Shown here: positions 35,629 through 46,139 of the stretch, piece after piece
How the letters are laid out: the number at the start of each line of letters is the position of its first letter
How positions within the stretch are numbered: position 1 is the stretch's first letter
From: Spirochaetaceae bacterium
GTDB lineage: Bacteria > Spirochaetota > Spirochaetia > DSM-27196 > PWMO01
Reading direction: 5' to 3'
Assembly: GCA_007693945.1 (NCBI GenBank)
Contig: RECP01000081.1
Coordinates: forward strand, 1 to 64,000
DNA length: 64,000 nt
Notes under the pieces: model-generated
What the model saw: the letters and a program-made list of their open reading frames with translations, nothing else
Databases searched by the model: none
Told to the model about the DNA's origin: nothing
Program-made: the position numbers and the translations under genes

Positions 35629-36330
35629 ATGGAACCGAACGAGCTGATGCATTCCATCCACCAGGATCGATGCCCCTACCTGCCCAACCGGCGCTGGCTG
35701 GCCAGCGCTTTTGCCGCAGGGCGTATTCCGGCGGCAGCCTACGAGTCGCTGATCAACGCCGGGTGGCGGCGCAGCGGTTCGCTGTTTTACCGCAACAGCT
35801 GCCCCGGGTGCTCGCTGTGCATCCCGATCCGCACCCATGTACAGCAGTTCCGTCCCAGCCGGTCGCAAAGACGCGTGCGGCGCACAAACAGCGACTTGCT
35901 CGTCACGGTGCACGAGCCGGAACCCGATACGGACCTCTTTGCCCTCTGGGTCGACTACCAGCGCAGGCGGCATGGCGACGACCTGCCCGAAGATGAGGCA
36001 TGGAGTGCGTTCGCGCGCTTTCTGTGCTACTCTCCGGTGCCGTCGCTGGTTATGCGCTACCGACTGCAAGGACGGCTGGTTGGAGCAGGATGGATCGATC
36101 TGCTGCCGAACGGGGTGTCGAGTGTCTATTTTGTGTTCGACCCGTGCCACGCATCACGCAGCCTGGGAGTCTACTCGGCACTGCGTGAGATCGAGTTCGC
36201 CGCGCAGCTGGACAAGCGCTGGCTCTACCTGGGGTTCTTCGTGCCCGGCTGTTCGGCCATGTCGTACAAAGCGCGTTATCACCCCTACGACCTGCTGATC
36301 GACGGCCAGTGGCGGGCATGGCGCCGCTGA
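35629..36330 (+). CDS. bpt: Aspartate/glutamate leucyltransferase (Bpt/Ate family)
   Basis: CPYLPNRRW; SGSLFYRNSCPGCSLCIPIRTHVQQFRPSRSQRRVRRTN; SSVYFVFDPCHASRSLGVYSALREIEFA. Confidence 0.92.
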   Translation: MEPNELMHSIHQDRCPYLPNRRWLASAFAAGRIPAAAYESLINAGWRRSGSLFYRNSCPGCSLCIPIRTHVQQFRPSRSQRRVRRTNSDLLVTVHEPEPDTDLFALWVDYQRRRHGDDLPEDEAWSAFARFLCYSPVPSLVMRYRLQGRLVGAGWIDLLPNGVSSVYFVFDPCHASRSLGVYSALREIEFAAQLDKRWLYLGFFVPGCSAMSYKARYHPYDLLIDGQWRAWRR

Positions 36331-36361
36331 ACGGCGCCCGAATGGCCCGCTTCTTTCTCCA

Positions 36362-37642
36362 TCAGGCGTTGAGCGCGCGATCGAGGTCGGCTATGATGTC
36401 GTCGATGTGCTCGATTCCAATCGAAAGCCGAACCATCTCCGGCGGAACGCCGGCCGCCCGTTGCTGCTCGTCGGTCATTTGAGAATGGGTTGTGCTCGCC
36501 GGATGGATCGCCAGGCTCTTGGCATCACCGACGTTGGCCAGGTGCAGGACCATCTCCAGCGAATTGATGAATCTCTCTCCCGCGGGTCTGCCGCCCTTGA
36601 TTCCGAACACTACCATGCCACCGTAACCGCGCTTCAGGTATCTGCGGGCGTTGGCATGCGTCGGATGGTTGCTCAGGCCCGGATAGTTGACCCACTCGAC
36701 TTTGGGGTGCTTGTGCAGGAACTCGGCTACTTTGAGCGCGTTCTGGCAGTGGCGCTCCATACGCAGCGCCAGCGTCTCCATTCCCTGCAGAAAGATCCAG
36801 GCGTTATCGGGCGCAATTGCGGAACCAAGGTTGCGCAGCGGAACAACGCGCATGCGCACGATGTAGGCCACGGGGTTCAGCGGTCCCAGATCGTGCGCGA
36901 AGCGCACTCCATGATAGCTGCCGTCCGGCTCGTTCATGGTCTTGAATTTGGGATCGGTCCAATCGAAGCGTCCGGCGTCCACCACGATTCCGCCGATCCC
37001 CGTACCGTGGCCGCCGATCCACTTGGTCAGCGAATTGACTACGATGTCCGCGCCGTGATCGATTGGCCTTAGCAGTGCCGGGGTGGTGAAAGTCGCGTCC
37101 ACAATCAGCGGCAGGCGATGGTCGTGCGCCAGTGAGGCCAGCGCCTCGAGGTCGGGAACGCTCAGTGCCGGGTTACCGATTGTCTCCACAAAGACCGCGC
37201 GGGTTCTGTCGTTGACGGCAGCCCTGACCGCATCCAGATCGAGCGGGTCGACAAAACGTACCGTGATCCCGTAGTCCGGCAGGATATCGTTGAACATCGT
37301 GAAGGTTCCGCCGTAGAGATGACTGCTCGACACAATCTCATCGCCGGCGGTACAGATATTGATGATCGAATAGAACACCGCCGAGGTTCCCGAGGCCAGC
37401 GCCAGCGCGGCGGCACCGCCTTCGAGCGCAGCCATGCGTTGCTCGAGAACATCCTGCGTGGGATTCATGATGCGGGTATAGATGTAGCCGAGCTCCTTCA
37501 GTGCAAACAGATTGGCGGCGTGCTCGGCATTGCGGAAGTTGTACGCCGTCGTACGGTTGATCGGTATCGCAGCGCTGGGGTTCTCTTCCGATCGCTGATG
37601 ACCGGCGTGCAGCGCCAGCGTCTCCAGGTGATTACTGTTCAT
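36362..37642 (-). CDS. metY: O-acetylhomoserine sulfhydrylase-type PLP enzyme
   Basis: [10 protein letters not shown]…[20 protein letters not shown]…[26 protein letters not shown]…[16 protein letters not shown]. Confidence 0.92.
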   Translation of the reverse strand: MNSNHLETLALHAGHQRSEENPSAAIPINRTTAYNFRNAEHAANLFALKELGYIYTRIMNPTQDVLEQRMAALEGGAAALALASGTSAVFYSIINICTAGDEIVSSSHLYGGTFTMFNDILPDYGITVRFVDPLDLDAVRAAVNDRTRAVFVETIGNPALSVPDLEALASLAHDHRLPLIVDATFTTPALLRPIDHGADIVVNSLTKWIGGHGTGIGGIVVDAGRFDWTDPKFKTMNEPDGSYHGVRFAHDLGPLNPVAYIVRMRVVPLRNLGSAIAPDNAWIFLQGMETLALRMERHCQNALKVAEFLHKHPKVEWVNYPGLSNHPTHANARRYLKRGYGGMVVFGIKGGRPAGERFINSLEMVLHLANVGDAKSLAIHPASTTHSQMTDEQQRAAGVPPEMVRLSIGIEHIDDIIADLDRALNA

Positions 37643-38570
37643 CTTCTTCCTCCTGTTGTTCGTAGAGCCATGTGCTCAGGTATCGTTCTCCGGTATCACA
37701 GATAACAGTCACTATCATTTTGCCCTCGTTCTCCGGTCTCGATGCGATCTGCAGCGCCGCGTACACGTTGGCGCCGGCCGAAACCCCGCCCAGAATTCCC
37801 TCAACGCGGGCCAGCTGACGCGCGCTGCGCGCCGCGTCCTCGGCGCTGACGGTAACAATTTCGTCCAGCAGGCTGCGGTTCAGCACGGCGGGCACGAACC
37901 CGGCACCAATACCCTGGATCTTGTGCGGTCCCGGCCGTCCGCCCGACAGCACCGCCGATTCAGCCGGCTCTACGGCAACCGCACGGCACCGCGGTTTGCG
38001 TTCCTTCAGTCGCTGCGCGACGCCGGTGATCGTTCCACCGGTACCGACTCCAGCCACGAAGATGTCGACGGCGCCGCGGCAGTCGCGCCATATCTCCTCG
38101 GCGGTGGTCCGGTAGTGCGTTTCGGGGTTGGCCGGGTTCTCGAACTGCCGCGTCAGATGGGCTCCCGCCGTATCGCGAGCGATGGCCTCGGCGGCGGCGA
38201 TCGACCCGTTCATGCCGTCGTGTCCGGGCGTAAGGACCAGCCTGGCGCCAAAAGCCTGCAGCAGTCGCCGTCGTTCGATGCTCATAGTCTCAGGCATAGT
38301 CAGCACCACGCGATACCCCTTGGCGGCACCGATGTAGGCCAGCGCAATGCCGGTATTGCCGCTGGTGGCTTCTACGATGGTCGCCCCCGGCGTAATCAGC
38401 CCCCCGCGTTCCGCAGCTTCAATCATCGCCAGCCCGATGCGGTCCTTGACGCTCGACAGCGGATTATGTGACTCGAGTTTGACCCACACCTGCCCCGAAA
38501 GCCCGGCATCCAGTCGACCCAGCCGCACCATCGGTGTGTTGCCAACCTGACTCGCAATTCCTCCGCCCAT
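37632..38570 (-). CDS. cysK: Cysteine synthase A
   Basis: [57 protein letters not shown]. Confidence 0.94.
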   Translation of the reverse strand: MGGGIASQVGNTPMVRLGRLDAGLSGQVWVKLESHNPLSSVKDRIGLAMIEAAERGGLITPGATIVEATSGNTGIALAYIGAAKGYRVVLTMPETMSIERRRLLQAFGARLVLTPGHDGMNGSIAAAEAIARDTAGAHLTRQFENPANPETHYRTTAEEIWRDCRGAVDIFVAGVGTGGTITGVAQRLKERKPRCRAVAVEPAESAVLSGGRPGPHKIQGIGAGFVPAVLNRSLLDEIVTVSAEDAARSARQLARVEGILGGVSAGANVYAALQIASRPENEGKMIVTVICDTGERYLSTWLYEQQEEEDEQ

Positions 38571-38599
38571 GGTCACGCTCCGCCCGCTGCCTTAACATC

Positions 38600-38656
38600 A
38601 CTAACACAACTGAGTTAGTAAAGTTTAAGATTAACCGATCAGGGCAGATGTGTAAA
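38600..38656 (-). promoter_or_regulatory. Promoter and candidate operator of cysK-metY
   Basis: Minus strand TTTACA (38651-38656), 17 bp, TAATCT (38628-38633); inverted repeat ACTAAC-N8-GTTAGT at 38600-38619 over the predicted transcription start. Confidence 0.6.
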
Positions 38657-38730
38657 GTGCATTCGTCAGGTATTTCCGTCCTCCGCCCATCGCACTTGCC
38701 TGCGATGGAGATGCGCCATATCTTTGCCAT

Positions 38731-41571
38731 ATGAGAAACCGTATACCCGTAACGCTCTGCGCACTGGTTGCGCTGCTACTCCCGGCGCTGCCGCTGTCCG
38801 GGACCGGTATCCGCGAGCCGTCGCTTTCAATCGCGCCCGAGGCGGCTCGTACGCTGCTGCCGCAGGATCCGGCGGTCAGGTTCGGCCGACTGGCCAACGG
38901 AGTGACCTACTACGTGCGCGAGAACGCCGAGCCCGAGAACCGGGCCTTCCTGCGCCTGGTGGTCAACGTGGGCTCGATGCAGGAGGATGACGACCAGCTC
39001 GGATTGGCTCATTTCGCCGAGCACATGGCGTTTCGCGGAACCGCCGATTTCGAGGGCAGCGAAATTGTGGAGTATCTTGAGTCACTCGGCATGCGTTTCG
39101 GGCCGGACATCAACGCGTATACCAGCTTTGAGGAGACCGTCTACCGGCTGCAGGTACCCACGGACCAACCAGAGCTGGTTGAACGCGGGTTTCACGTGCT
39201 GGAGCAGTGGGCGCATCAGGTCAGTTTTGACCCGCAGCTGATCGACCGTGAACGGGGAGTGATATACGAGGAGTGGCGCGTCGGACGAGGAGCGCAGGCG
39301 CGGATGCGCGACCGGCATTTCCCGGTGCTGTTCGCAGGGTCACGCTACGCCGAACGGCTGCCGATCGGGGACATGGATATTGTCATGAACTTCGAACACG
39401 ACACGTTGCGGCGCTTCTACCACGACTGGTATCGGCCTGAGCTGATGGCGGTAATTGCGGTCGGCGATTTCGATGCCAGGGACATCGAAGATCACATCCG
39501 CACCTACTTCGGACCAATCCCGCGGCGCAGTGATCCGCGCCGCCGCGAGACATACACTATTCCCGATCACGACCGGACACTCTACGCAATTGCGTCCGAC
39601 CCGGAAGCGTCGCGCAGCTCGGTTTTTGTCTACAACAAAGTTGACCCCCGCGGTCTCAACACCATTGCCGACTATCGCGAGAGTCTGCAACACACTCTCT
39701 TTGCATCAATGCTCAATACGCGCTTCAGGGAGATTTCCGAGGACCCCGACGCCCGGTTCATCACGGCAGGTGTCGGACACGGTATGCTGGTGCGCGCCAA
39801 ATACGCCAATTTCCTGAGCGTTACCGTTGAGGATCAGCAGATCGACAGCGGACTGGCCGAGGTAATCCGCGAGGTTGAACGCGTTCGGCGTTTCGGGTTC
39901 ACGCAACCGGAGCTCGAGCGGGCCCGCCTGCGCCTGCTGCGCTCCTATGAGAACGCCTACGACGAGCGAGACCGCACCAGCTCGAGCTCGTTTGTCAACG
40001 AGTACACGCGCCACTTTCTGCACGGTGAGGCCTTTCCCGGAATTGCGTACGAGTACCGCCTGGCGCAAAAACTGATACCCGCAATCGGTCTCGACGAGCT
40101 CGACGCACTGGCCGACGGCTACCTGGCGGATCGCAATCGCGTTGTAACCGTCAGTGCCGTGGAGCGTGAGGACGTTGTGCTGCCTGCAGAGCAGGAGCTG
40201 CGCCGTGCGGTCGGCGAGGCGATCGCCGCCGATCTCGAACCGTGGCAACCGCAGGCCGCCGATGTGCCGCTGATTGCCGACATGCCTGCGGCCGGAGAGG
40301 TGACGGAAGAACACTACCATGACCGGATCGACACCTACGAGTGGCGGTTGTCAAACGGGGCGCGCGTGGTGCTGAAGCAGACCGACTTCCGCAGCGATGA
40401 GGTGCAGATGTCCAGTTTCTCGATGGGAGGGCACTCGCTGGCATCCGATGACGACCATCCCTCGGCGCTGCTGTCGGCCTCGATTGTAGAGGACTCCGGC
40501 CTGTCCGACTTCTCCCCCACCCAACTGGCCGCCCTGCTTGCCGGACAGCGCGTATCTGTCAGCCCCTACGTCAATGAACTGACCCACGGATTCAGTGGCA
40601 GCGCTTCCCCGCGCGACCTGGAGACCATGCTGCAGCTGCTCTACCTCTACGCTACCGAACCGCGGCGCGATGAGAGCGCGTTTCGCAGCTTCATGCGGCG
40701 CCGGCAGACCGAAGCGGTCAATCGCGAACGACAACCCGAGGCGGTATTCTCGGACCGGCTGCGTTCGATCTACTACAATCAACACCCCCGCTTCCAGCCG
40801 CTCGGGCCCGAGGTGCTGGAGCGCGTCGATCTTGACCGTGCGCTGGAGTTCTATAACCGGTTGTTCGCCGACTTCTCAACGGCAACCTTTGTGTTTGTCG
40901 GTAATGTCTCGGCCGGCGACCTGCGGCCACTGGTAGAGCGCTATCTGGCGCCGTTGCCGGCGCGCGACCGGCCCCGCACCTACGCGGATGTTGATGCGGG
41001 CCGTCCTGACGGTATAGTGCGCGAGACAATCGAGATGGGTCTTGAGCCGCAGAGTCGCGTGGCTCTGGTATTCCACGGAGATCACGACTGGAACCGGCGC
41101 AACAACCACCTGTTGCGCTCGCTGGGAGAAGTGCTGCGCCTGCGCCTGCGTGAAGTTCTGCGCGAAGAAGAAGGCGGTACCTACGGAGTGGGCGCCGGGG
41201 CTTCCCCCATCCGCCTGCCGCGCAGTGAATACCTGGTGCAGATCAGTTTCGGCACCGATCCCGATCGCGCCGCAGCGCTCACCGATCGTACCTTTGAGGT
41301 CATCGACGAGCTCAGGCGTGATGTGGTAGGTGAAAGCTACATTGAACGGGTGCGTACCGCCCAGCTGCGCAGTTACGAGACCAACCTGCGCTCCAACGCG
41401 TTCTGGGTTGGCACTCTGCGTGAAGCCTACATCCATGAGATCTCACCGGACTTCGTGCTCGATTATCCCCGGCTGGTTGACGAGCTGACCGCCGAGAACC
41501 TGATGGCGGCGGCCCAAACCTATCTGAATGACGAGCGCTTCATACTTCTGACGTTGATGCCGCAGCGATGA
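38731..41571 (+). CDS. M16-family zinc metallopeptidase (two-module insulinase-like)
   Basis: Signal peptide; inverted zinc motif HFAEHMAFRG; distal E in ERGVIYEEWR; second module 'GGTYGVGAGASP'. Confidence 0.93.
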   Translation: MRNRIPVTLCALVALLLPALPLSGTGIREPSLSIAPEAARTLLPQDPAVRFGRLANGVTYYVRENAEPENRAFLRLVVNVGSMQEDDDQLGLAHFAEHMAFRGTADFEGSEIVEYLESLGMRFGPDINAYTSFEETVYRLQVPTDQPELVERGFHVLEQWAHQVSFDPQLIDRERGVIYEEWRVGRGAQARMRDRHFPVLFAGSRYAERLPIGDMDIVMNFEHDTLRRFYHDWYRPELMAVIAVGDFDARDIEDHIRTYFGPIPRRSDPRRRETYTIPDHDRTLYAIASDPEASRSSVFVYNKVDPRGLNTIADYRESLQHTLFASMLNTRFREISEDPDARFITAGVGHGMLVRAKYANFLSVTVEDQQIDSGLAEVIREVERVRRFGFTQPELERARLRLLRSYENAYDERDRTSSSSFVNEYTRHFLHGEAFPGIAYEYRLAQKLIPAIGLDELDALADGYLADRNRVVTVSAVEREDVVLPAEQELRRAVGEAIAADLEPWQPQAADVPLIADMPAAGEVTEEHYHDRIDTYEWRLSNGARVVLKQTDFRSDEVQMSSFSMGGHSLASDDDHPSALLSASIVEDSGLSDFSPTQLAALLAGQRVSVSPYVNELTHGFSGSASPRDLETMLQLLYLYATEPRRDESAFRSFMRRRQTEAVNRERQPEAVFSDRLRSIYYNQHPRFQPLGPEVLERVDLDRALEFYNRLFADFSTATFVFVGNVSAGDLRPLVERYLAPLPARDRPRTYADVDAGRPDGIVRETIEMGLEPQSRVALVFHGDHDWNRRNNHLLRSLGEVLRLRLREVLREEEGGTYGVGAGASPIRLPRSEYLVQISFGTDPDRAAALTDRTFEVIDELRRDVVGESYIERVRTAQLRSYETNLRSNAFWVGTLREAYIHEISPDFVLDYPRLVDELTAENLMAAAQTYLNDERFILLTLMPQR

Positions 41572-41785
41572 TCTCGACGACCGAAGGCCCGTCGGCGTAG
41601 CGGGCCAGCGGTTTGTACTCGTAGCGGAAAAGCCGTTCGGCTATCGCGGCACCGGCGGCTTCCGCCGGCTCACCGGCCGCGATGCGCTTGCTGACCTCAG
41701 CGTACCACTGCCCGCAGCGGTGCCGGTTGGGAATGTGCACCAGCCCGTACTTGGACTTCAGCATCAGCCGCGCCGATTGGCTCAC
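41540..41785 (-). CDS. Small hypothetical protein downstream of the RND pump
   Basis: GTGA overlap with the RND stop; VSQSARLMLKSKYGLVHIPNRHRCGQWYAEVSKRIAAGE…. Confidence 0.5.
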   Translation of the reverse strand: MSQSARLMLKSKYGLVHIPNRHRCGQWYAEVSKRIAAGEPAEAAGAAIAERLFRYEYKPLARYADGPSVVEIIAAASTSEV

Positions 41786-44700
41786 GCGCGCGCCTCCGCG
41801 CGCCTGCCGGATCGCCGATCGTAGAACAACCCGTACATGCACGGGATAACAATCAGCGCGGTTATGGTGGAAAACAGCAGACCAAAGATAATGGTGCTGG
41901 CCATCGGGCCCCAGATCACCGACCGACCTCCGGCTCCGACTGCAATTGGCACCAGACCTCCGATAGTGGTCAGCGACGTCAGAATGATGGGGCGCAACCG
42001 GATACGCGCCGCCTCGATGACCGCCTCACCGACCGCCGTTCCAGCCGCGCGCAGCTCGTTGACAAAACTGATTAGCACGATGGTGTCGTTGACCGCGATA
42101 CCGGCCAGCGCAACGCCGGCGTAGATAATCGTTGTGGAAACGCTCTGGCTCCCGAGGACCAGAAACAGAATCACACCCACAAAAGCAAACGGTACGGAGA
42201 ACAGAATCAGCAGCGGCTGGGTGTAGCTCTTGAACTGGGTTCCGAGGATGGTGTAGATGATGAACAGTCCGATCAGAAAGACACGCAGGATGTCGAAGAT
42301 CACGCGCGCAAACTGTGCGAACTCGCCTCCTACAACCAGCTCCACGTCGGGAAACTGGTCTGCGAGTTCCTGGTTGAACAGCGTGCGCACCTCACCGTCG
42401 AGTTCCCTCAGCCATCGGGTCGAGAACGCCTCCGACTCGATGGTCACTTCGCGTCTGCCGTCCAGACGCCGGATCGAGGCGAATACGTCGCCCTCGTCGA
42501 GTCGCGCCACGGAGCTGAACGGTATTCGGCGGCCGTCGGGTGTCGGGATCGATCCCTGCAGGAGCTGCTCGACTCCGGCCGGATTCGAGCGCCGATAGCG
42601 TACCAGGACGGCGGTTTCCTCGTTGTCGCTGAAGATCGTCCCGGCATCGATACCTTCAAAAGACCCGCGCACATGATTGCCGATTGCCTGTCGCGACAAG
42701 CCGTAGCTTGCCGCCAGCGTATCATCCACCGTTACGCGCAGCTCGGGACTGCTCTGCTCGAGATTGTCGCGGATATTGAAGAGCTCCGGATACTGGCCGA
42801 TGTGGGCCTTGATGCGGTCCGAGGCCGCCACCAGGTTGTCGTAGCTGTCACCAAACAGGCGATAGACAACCGGCGGATCAGTCGGCGGCCCGGTGGCCTG
42901 CCTGCGCACCCGAGTGCTCTCGGGTCCCGGTATGTCGGCGACCTCAAGTTCCAGATCGGACATGATCTGCGCTACCGTGCGCTGGCGTCCACGGCTGGTC
43001 TCCTTCAGGTCGACCACGATCTGGCCGGTGTTGGCACGCGTGACGTTCTGATCGGTACCGGCGGCAAAACCTACGGAAGAGCGAATTGCCACCACTTCCC
43101 CGTCGCCGACGTAGGGCAGCAGCCGGCGTTCGAAGGCTTCGACCACGTCGTTGGTGCGGCCAATCGGGGTACCTGCCGGCATATCGATATCGATGAAAAA
43201 CAGACTGACATCATCAGCGGCAAACAGGTTCTGGCCGAGACGGCCGACCAGCGTGAAGCTGGTGACCATCACCAGCAGCATGAGACCGACGGTCACGAGG
43301 CGGAAGCGATAGAGCCGCCGTAGCAGCGCAACAAACAGCTGCTGGAAGCGCACGAAGAGTCGGCCGGACCGCCTCGGCTTACTGCCCCCGGGCCATTCGG
43401 CAAAGTGTGCCGGCAGGAATAACCCCGCCTCGGCCGTCGAGGCCACCAGCGCGATTGCGACTGTCAGCGGCACTACACGCAGAAAACGGCCAATGACACC
43501 CGGCAGAAAAGCCAACGGCAGAAATGCCGCCACGGTGGTGGCGGTCGCGGCAATCACCGGCACGATGACCTGATTGACCCCCGCAATTGCCGCGTCGTGG
43601 CGGCTCAACCCCTCCGACTGCAACCGGTAACTGTTCTCAACAATCACGATCGCGTGATCAACAATCAGACCCAGAACCAGTACCATCCCGAATAACGTGT
43701 TGCTGTTGAGCGTGTCCCCGGTTAGTTCCAGAATGATGAACGTTACGGCAAAGGTAAGCGGAATGCCCAGCGCGGTCATAATGGCATTGCGCAGTCCCAC
43801 AAACAGTAACAGGATCACAACCAGCAGGACCAGGCCCATCAATGCGTTGGTCACCAGAATGTCGATACTGTCCCGGATCTGTACCGTCGAGTCGTTGGAA
43901 TAGAAGACTGCAAGGCCGTCGGCAATCGGGCGCTGTTGAAACAGGGCAACCCGTCCACGCACCGCTTCGGCGATATCCACCGAGCTGCCGCCCGGAATCT
44001 TGAGCACACGCAGCGTAATGGCCTGCTGCCCGTTGTAGCGCGACTGTACTCCCTCGCGATCGAAAACTTCGTCCACCGAGGCGACATCGCCCACGGTGAC
44101 AATGCCCCCACCGTCGGCAGCGTGCCGCACGATAATGCGATCAAAATCCTGTGCGCTCTCGATCTCACCCACGGTACGCAGCAGGTAGGTGCGCGACGCG
44201 GTTTCAAGCTGCCCACCGGGTACGGTCACGTTACGTGCACGCACCGCGGCCGCCACCTGGTCGAGAGTCACGCCAAACGCCTCGAGCCGGGCCGGATCAT
44301 TGTCGACAACGATCTGTCTGTCACGCGCGCCGACAAGGGTGACGCCCGACACGTCACGAACCTGCTCCAATCGGGACTTGAGTTCACGCGCCGCCCGGTT
44401 GAGCGCCGCGTACTCGACGTCGCCGGCCAGCACAACCTCGATCACGGGAACAAAATCGTTGGAGGTGAACTCGCTGATGCTCTCCTGCAAGACGCCGTCG
44501 GGAAGCGCGATAGTGTTGAAACGGTTACGGACCTCCTGAAACAGACGGTCAAACTCCTGACGAGTGATCCCCTGATCGAACTCCAGAGTCACCCTCGAAA
44601 GCCCCTCGGTGGTCACGGACCGAATCCGATCGATACGGTCAACCCCCTGCATGCTGTTTTCAATCGGTACGGTTACGGCCCGCTCGATGTCAGCCGCCGA

Positions 44701-44865
44701 TACGCCGGGATACGGCACCGCGATATTGACGAAGTAGAACGGCACATCCGAGAACTGCTCCTGCGGCAGCCGCGTGGCACTGAAATAGCCAAACACCAGC
44801 AGCAACACCATCAGGATGTTGATCAGCACCGGGTTGTTGACTGAAAACCTGCCAAGGTTCATCAC
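41782..44865 (-). CDS. RND-family efflux transporter (AcrB/MexB-like)
   Basis: NPVLINILMVLLLVFGYFSATRLPQEQFSDVPF…VPYPGVSAADIERAVTVPIE; GLIVDHAIVIVEN; 1027 aa. Confidence 0.95.
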   Translation of the reverse strand: MMNLGRFSVNNPVLINILMVLLLVFGYFSATRLPQEQFSDVPFYFVNIAVPYPGVSAADIERAVTVPIENSMQGVDRIDRIRSVTTEGLSRVTLEFDQGITRQEFDRLFQEVRNRFNTIALPDGVLQESISEFTSNDFVPVIEVVLAGDVEYAALNRAARELKSRLEQVRDVSGVTLVGARDRQIVVDNDPARLEAFGVTLDQVAAAVRARNVTVPGGQLETASRTYLLRTVGEIESAQDFDRIIVRHAADGGGIVTVGDVASVDEVFDREGVQSRYNGQQAITLRVLKIPGGSSVDIAEAVRGRVALFQQRPIADGLAVFYSNDSTVQIRDSIDILVTNALMGLVLLVVILLLFVGLRNAIMTALGIPLTFAVTFIILELTGDTLNSNTLFGMVLVLGLIVDHAIVIVENSYRLQSEGLSRHDAAIAGVNQVIVPVIAATATTVAAFLPLAFLPGVIGRFLRVVPLTVAIALVASTAEAGLFLPAHFAEWPGGSKPRRSGRLFVRFQQLFVALLRRLYRFRLVTVGLMLLVMVTSFTLVGRLGQNLFAADDVSLFFIDIDMPAGTPIGRTNDVVEAFERRLLPYVGDGEVVAIRSSVGFAAGTDQNVTRANTGQIVVDLKETSRGRQRTVAQIMSDLELEVADIPGPESTRVRRQATGPPTDPPVVYRLFGDSYDNLVAASDRIKAHIGQYPELFNIRDNLEQSSPELRVTVDDTLAASYGLSRQAIGNHVRGSFEGIDAGTIFSDNEETAVLVRYRRSNPAGVEQLLQGSIPTPDGRRIPFSSVARLDEGDVFASIRRLDGRREVTIESEAFSTRWLRELDGEVRTLFNQELADQFPDVELVVGGEFAQFARVIFDILRVFLIGLFIIYTILGTQFKSYTQPLLILFSVPFAFVGVILFLVLGSQSVSTTIIYAGVALAGIAVNDTIVLISFVNELRAAGTAVGEAVIEAARIRLRPIILTSLTTIGGLVPIAVGAGGRSVIWGPMASTIIFGLLFSTITALIVIPCMYGLFYDRRSGRRAEARA

Positions 44866-46016
44866 AGCTCTCCGCTGCGCCCGGTCACCGTTACCGCAAC
44901 CGGGTCCCCATCGTTCAGCAAACTCAGGGCGGACACCGCCACAAGCTCTCCCTCGCCAAGTCCCCCGAGCACTTCGGCGCGGTTTCCCACACGTTGCCCG
45001 ACCGCTACCTCACGGCGTCTGACGGTGTTGTCCTCTATCACAAAAACAACGCTCTTGCCCTGCCGTCGCAGCAGGGCCGCGGCAGGTACCATCAATACCT
45101 GCTGCGCTACGGCGGGCTCGATCCGCACCGTGGCCGACATGCCCGAGCGCACCCGGTCACCGCAGCGGTTTTCCCAGCTTACGATAACCGCAAAACTGCC
45201 GGTCTGCGGATCACTGCCGGCAGCTACCGATTGTACGCTGCCGAGCTGCGGCCGGCCGGCGCAGACCTCCATGAGGATCTCGGCGCGAGCGCCCGGCTCC
45301 ACATAGTGTATCTCGCGTTCACCGACTGCCAGTACCACCTGCAGCCGCGACGTATCGACTACGTGTGCCACGTTGACACCGGCGGCCAGAAAACTGCCCT
45401 CGCTAACGCCGCTGTGCTTGCGGGCCACCCGGCCGCTGATGGGCGCGGTGATACGGCGATCCTCAAAGCGCTTTACGGCGCGCTGGTATTCGGCATCCGC
45501 ACCGGCCGCGGCTGCCCGGGCGCGCGACAGCTCGGTACGCGAGGCTGCACCGGCATCAAAACGGCGCTGAAGCGCGTCGAGCTCCGCGCGCGCCGACTCT
45601 GACGCGGCGCGCGCCTGTTCGGTTGCCAGGCGCTCAACGCGGTCATCAAAGGCGGCCAGTACGTCGCCGCGAGATACCGACTGCCCCAGATCAAAGTCGA
45701 CGCGCTGCAGCACCCCCTGGGACTCGGAAACAACCGTTGCCTCACGCGTACCGGCAACCCTGCCCGAACCACCGACATAGTCGATAAACCCGGCGCTGGA
45801 GATCTCAACGGCTTCTATGGGGCGCGGGCTGCGATCCTGGCGCGCCGCCATCGCTTCTTCACCGGTGGCGGCGGTGCGCGCGTCGTCATAGTCCGCGGAA
45901 GGGGCTCTCCCGCCCCCGGGACGCCCGCCGCACGCGGCTACCGCCATGACAGCGGCCACACTCACCAGCACAAGAACGGCTTTGCGGCGTTGCTTCCGCC
46001 GGCCGGGAATTGGCAT
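44862..46016 (-). CDS. RND efflux periplasmic adaptor (lipoprotein)
   Basis: Lipobox AVAAC; 'GTREATVVSESQGVLQRVDFDLGQSVSRGDVLAAFDD'; AGGAG 7 nt upstream of the ATG at 46016. Confidence 0.9.
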   Translation of the reverse strand: MPIPGRRKQRRKAVLVLVSVAAVMAVAACGGRPGGGRAPSADYDDARTAATGEEAMAARQDRSPRPIEAVEISSAGFIDYVGGSGRVAGTREATVVSESQGVLQRVDFDLGQSVSRGDVLAAFDDRVERLATEQARAASESARAELDALQRRFDAGAASRTELSRARAAAAGADAEYQRAVKRFEDRRITAPISGRVARKHSGVSEGSFLAAGVNVAHVVDTSRLQVVLAVGEREIHYVEPGARAEILMEVCAGRPQLGSVQSVAAGSDPQTGSFAVIVSWENRCGDRVRSGMSATVRIEPAVAQQVLMVPAAALLRRQGKSVVFVIEDNTVRRREVAVGQRVGNRAEVLGGLGEGELVAVSALSLLNDGDPVAVTVTGRSGEL

Positions 46017-46139
46017 TGCAGAACTCCTCACAAACTCAATCTGTTCCCCAAAGCTAATGATGAAGAATCAAAAAAGCAACAACCGCTGCACGGACGGTCG
46101 GGTTTGCATCCGTCACGGTTATGCATATATTAGGGAGCA

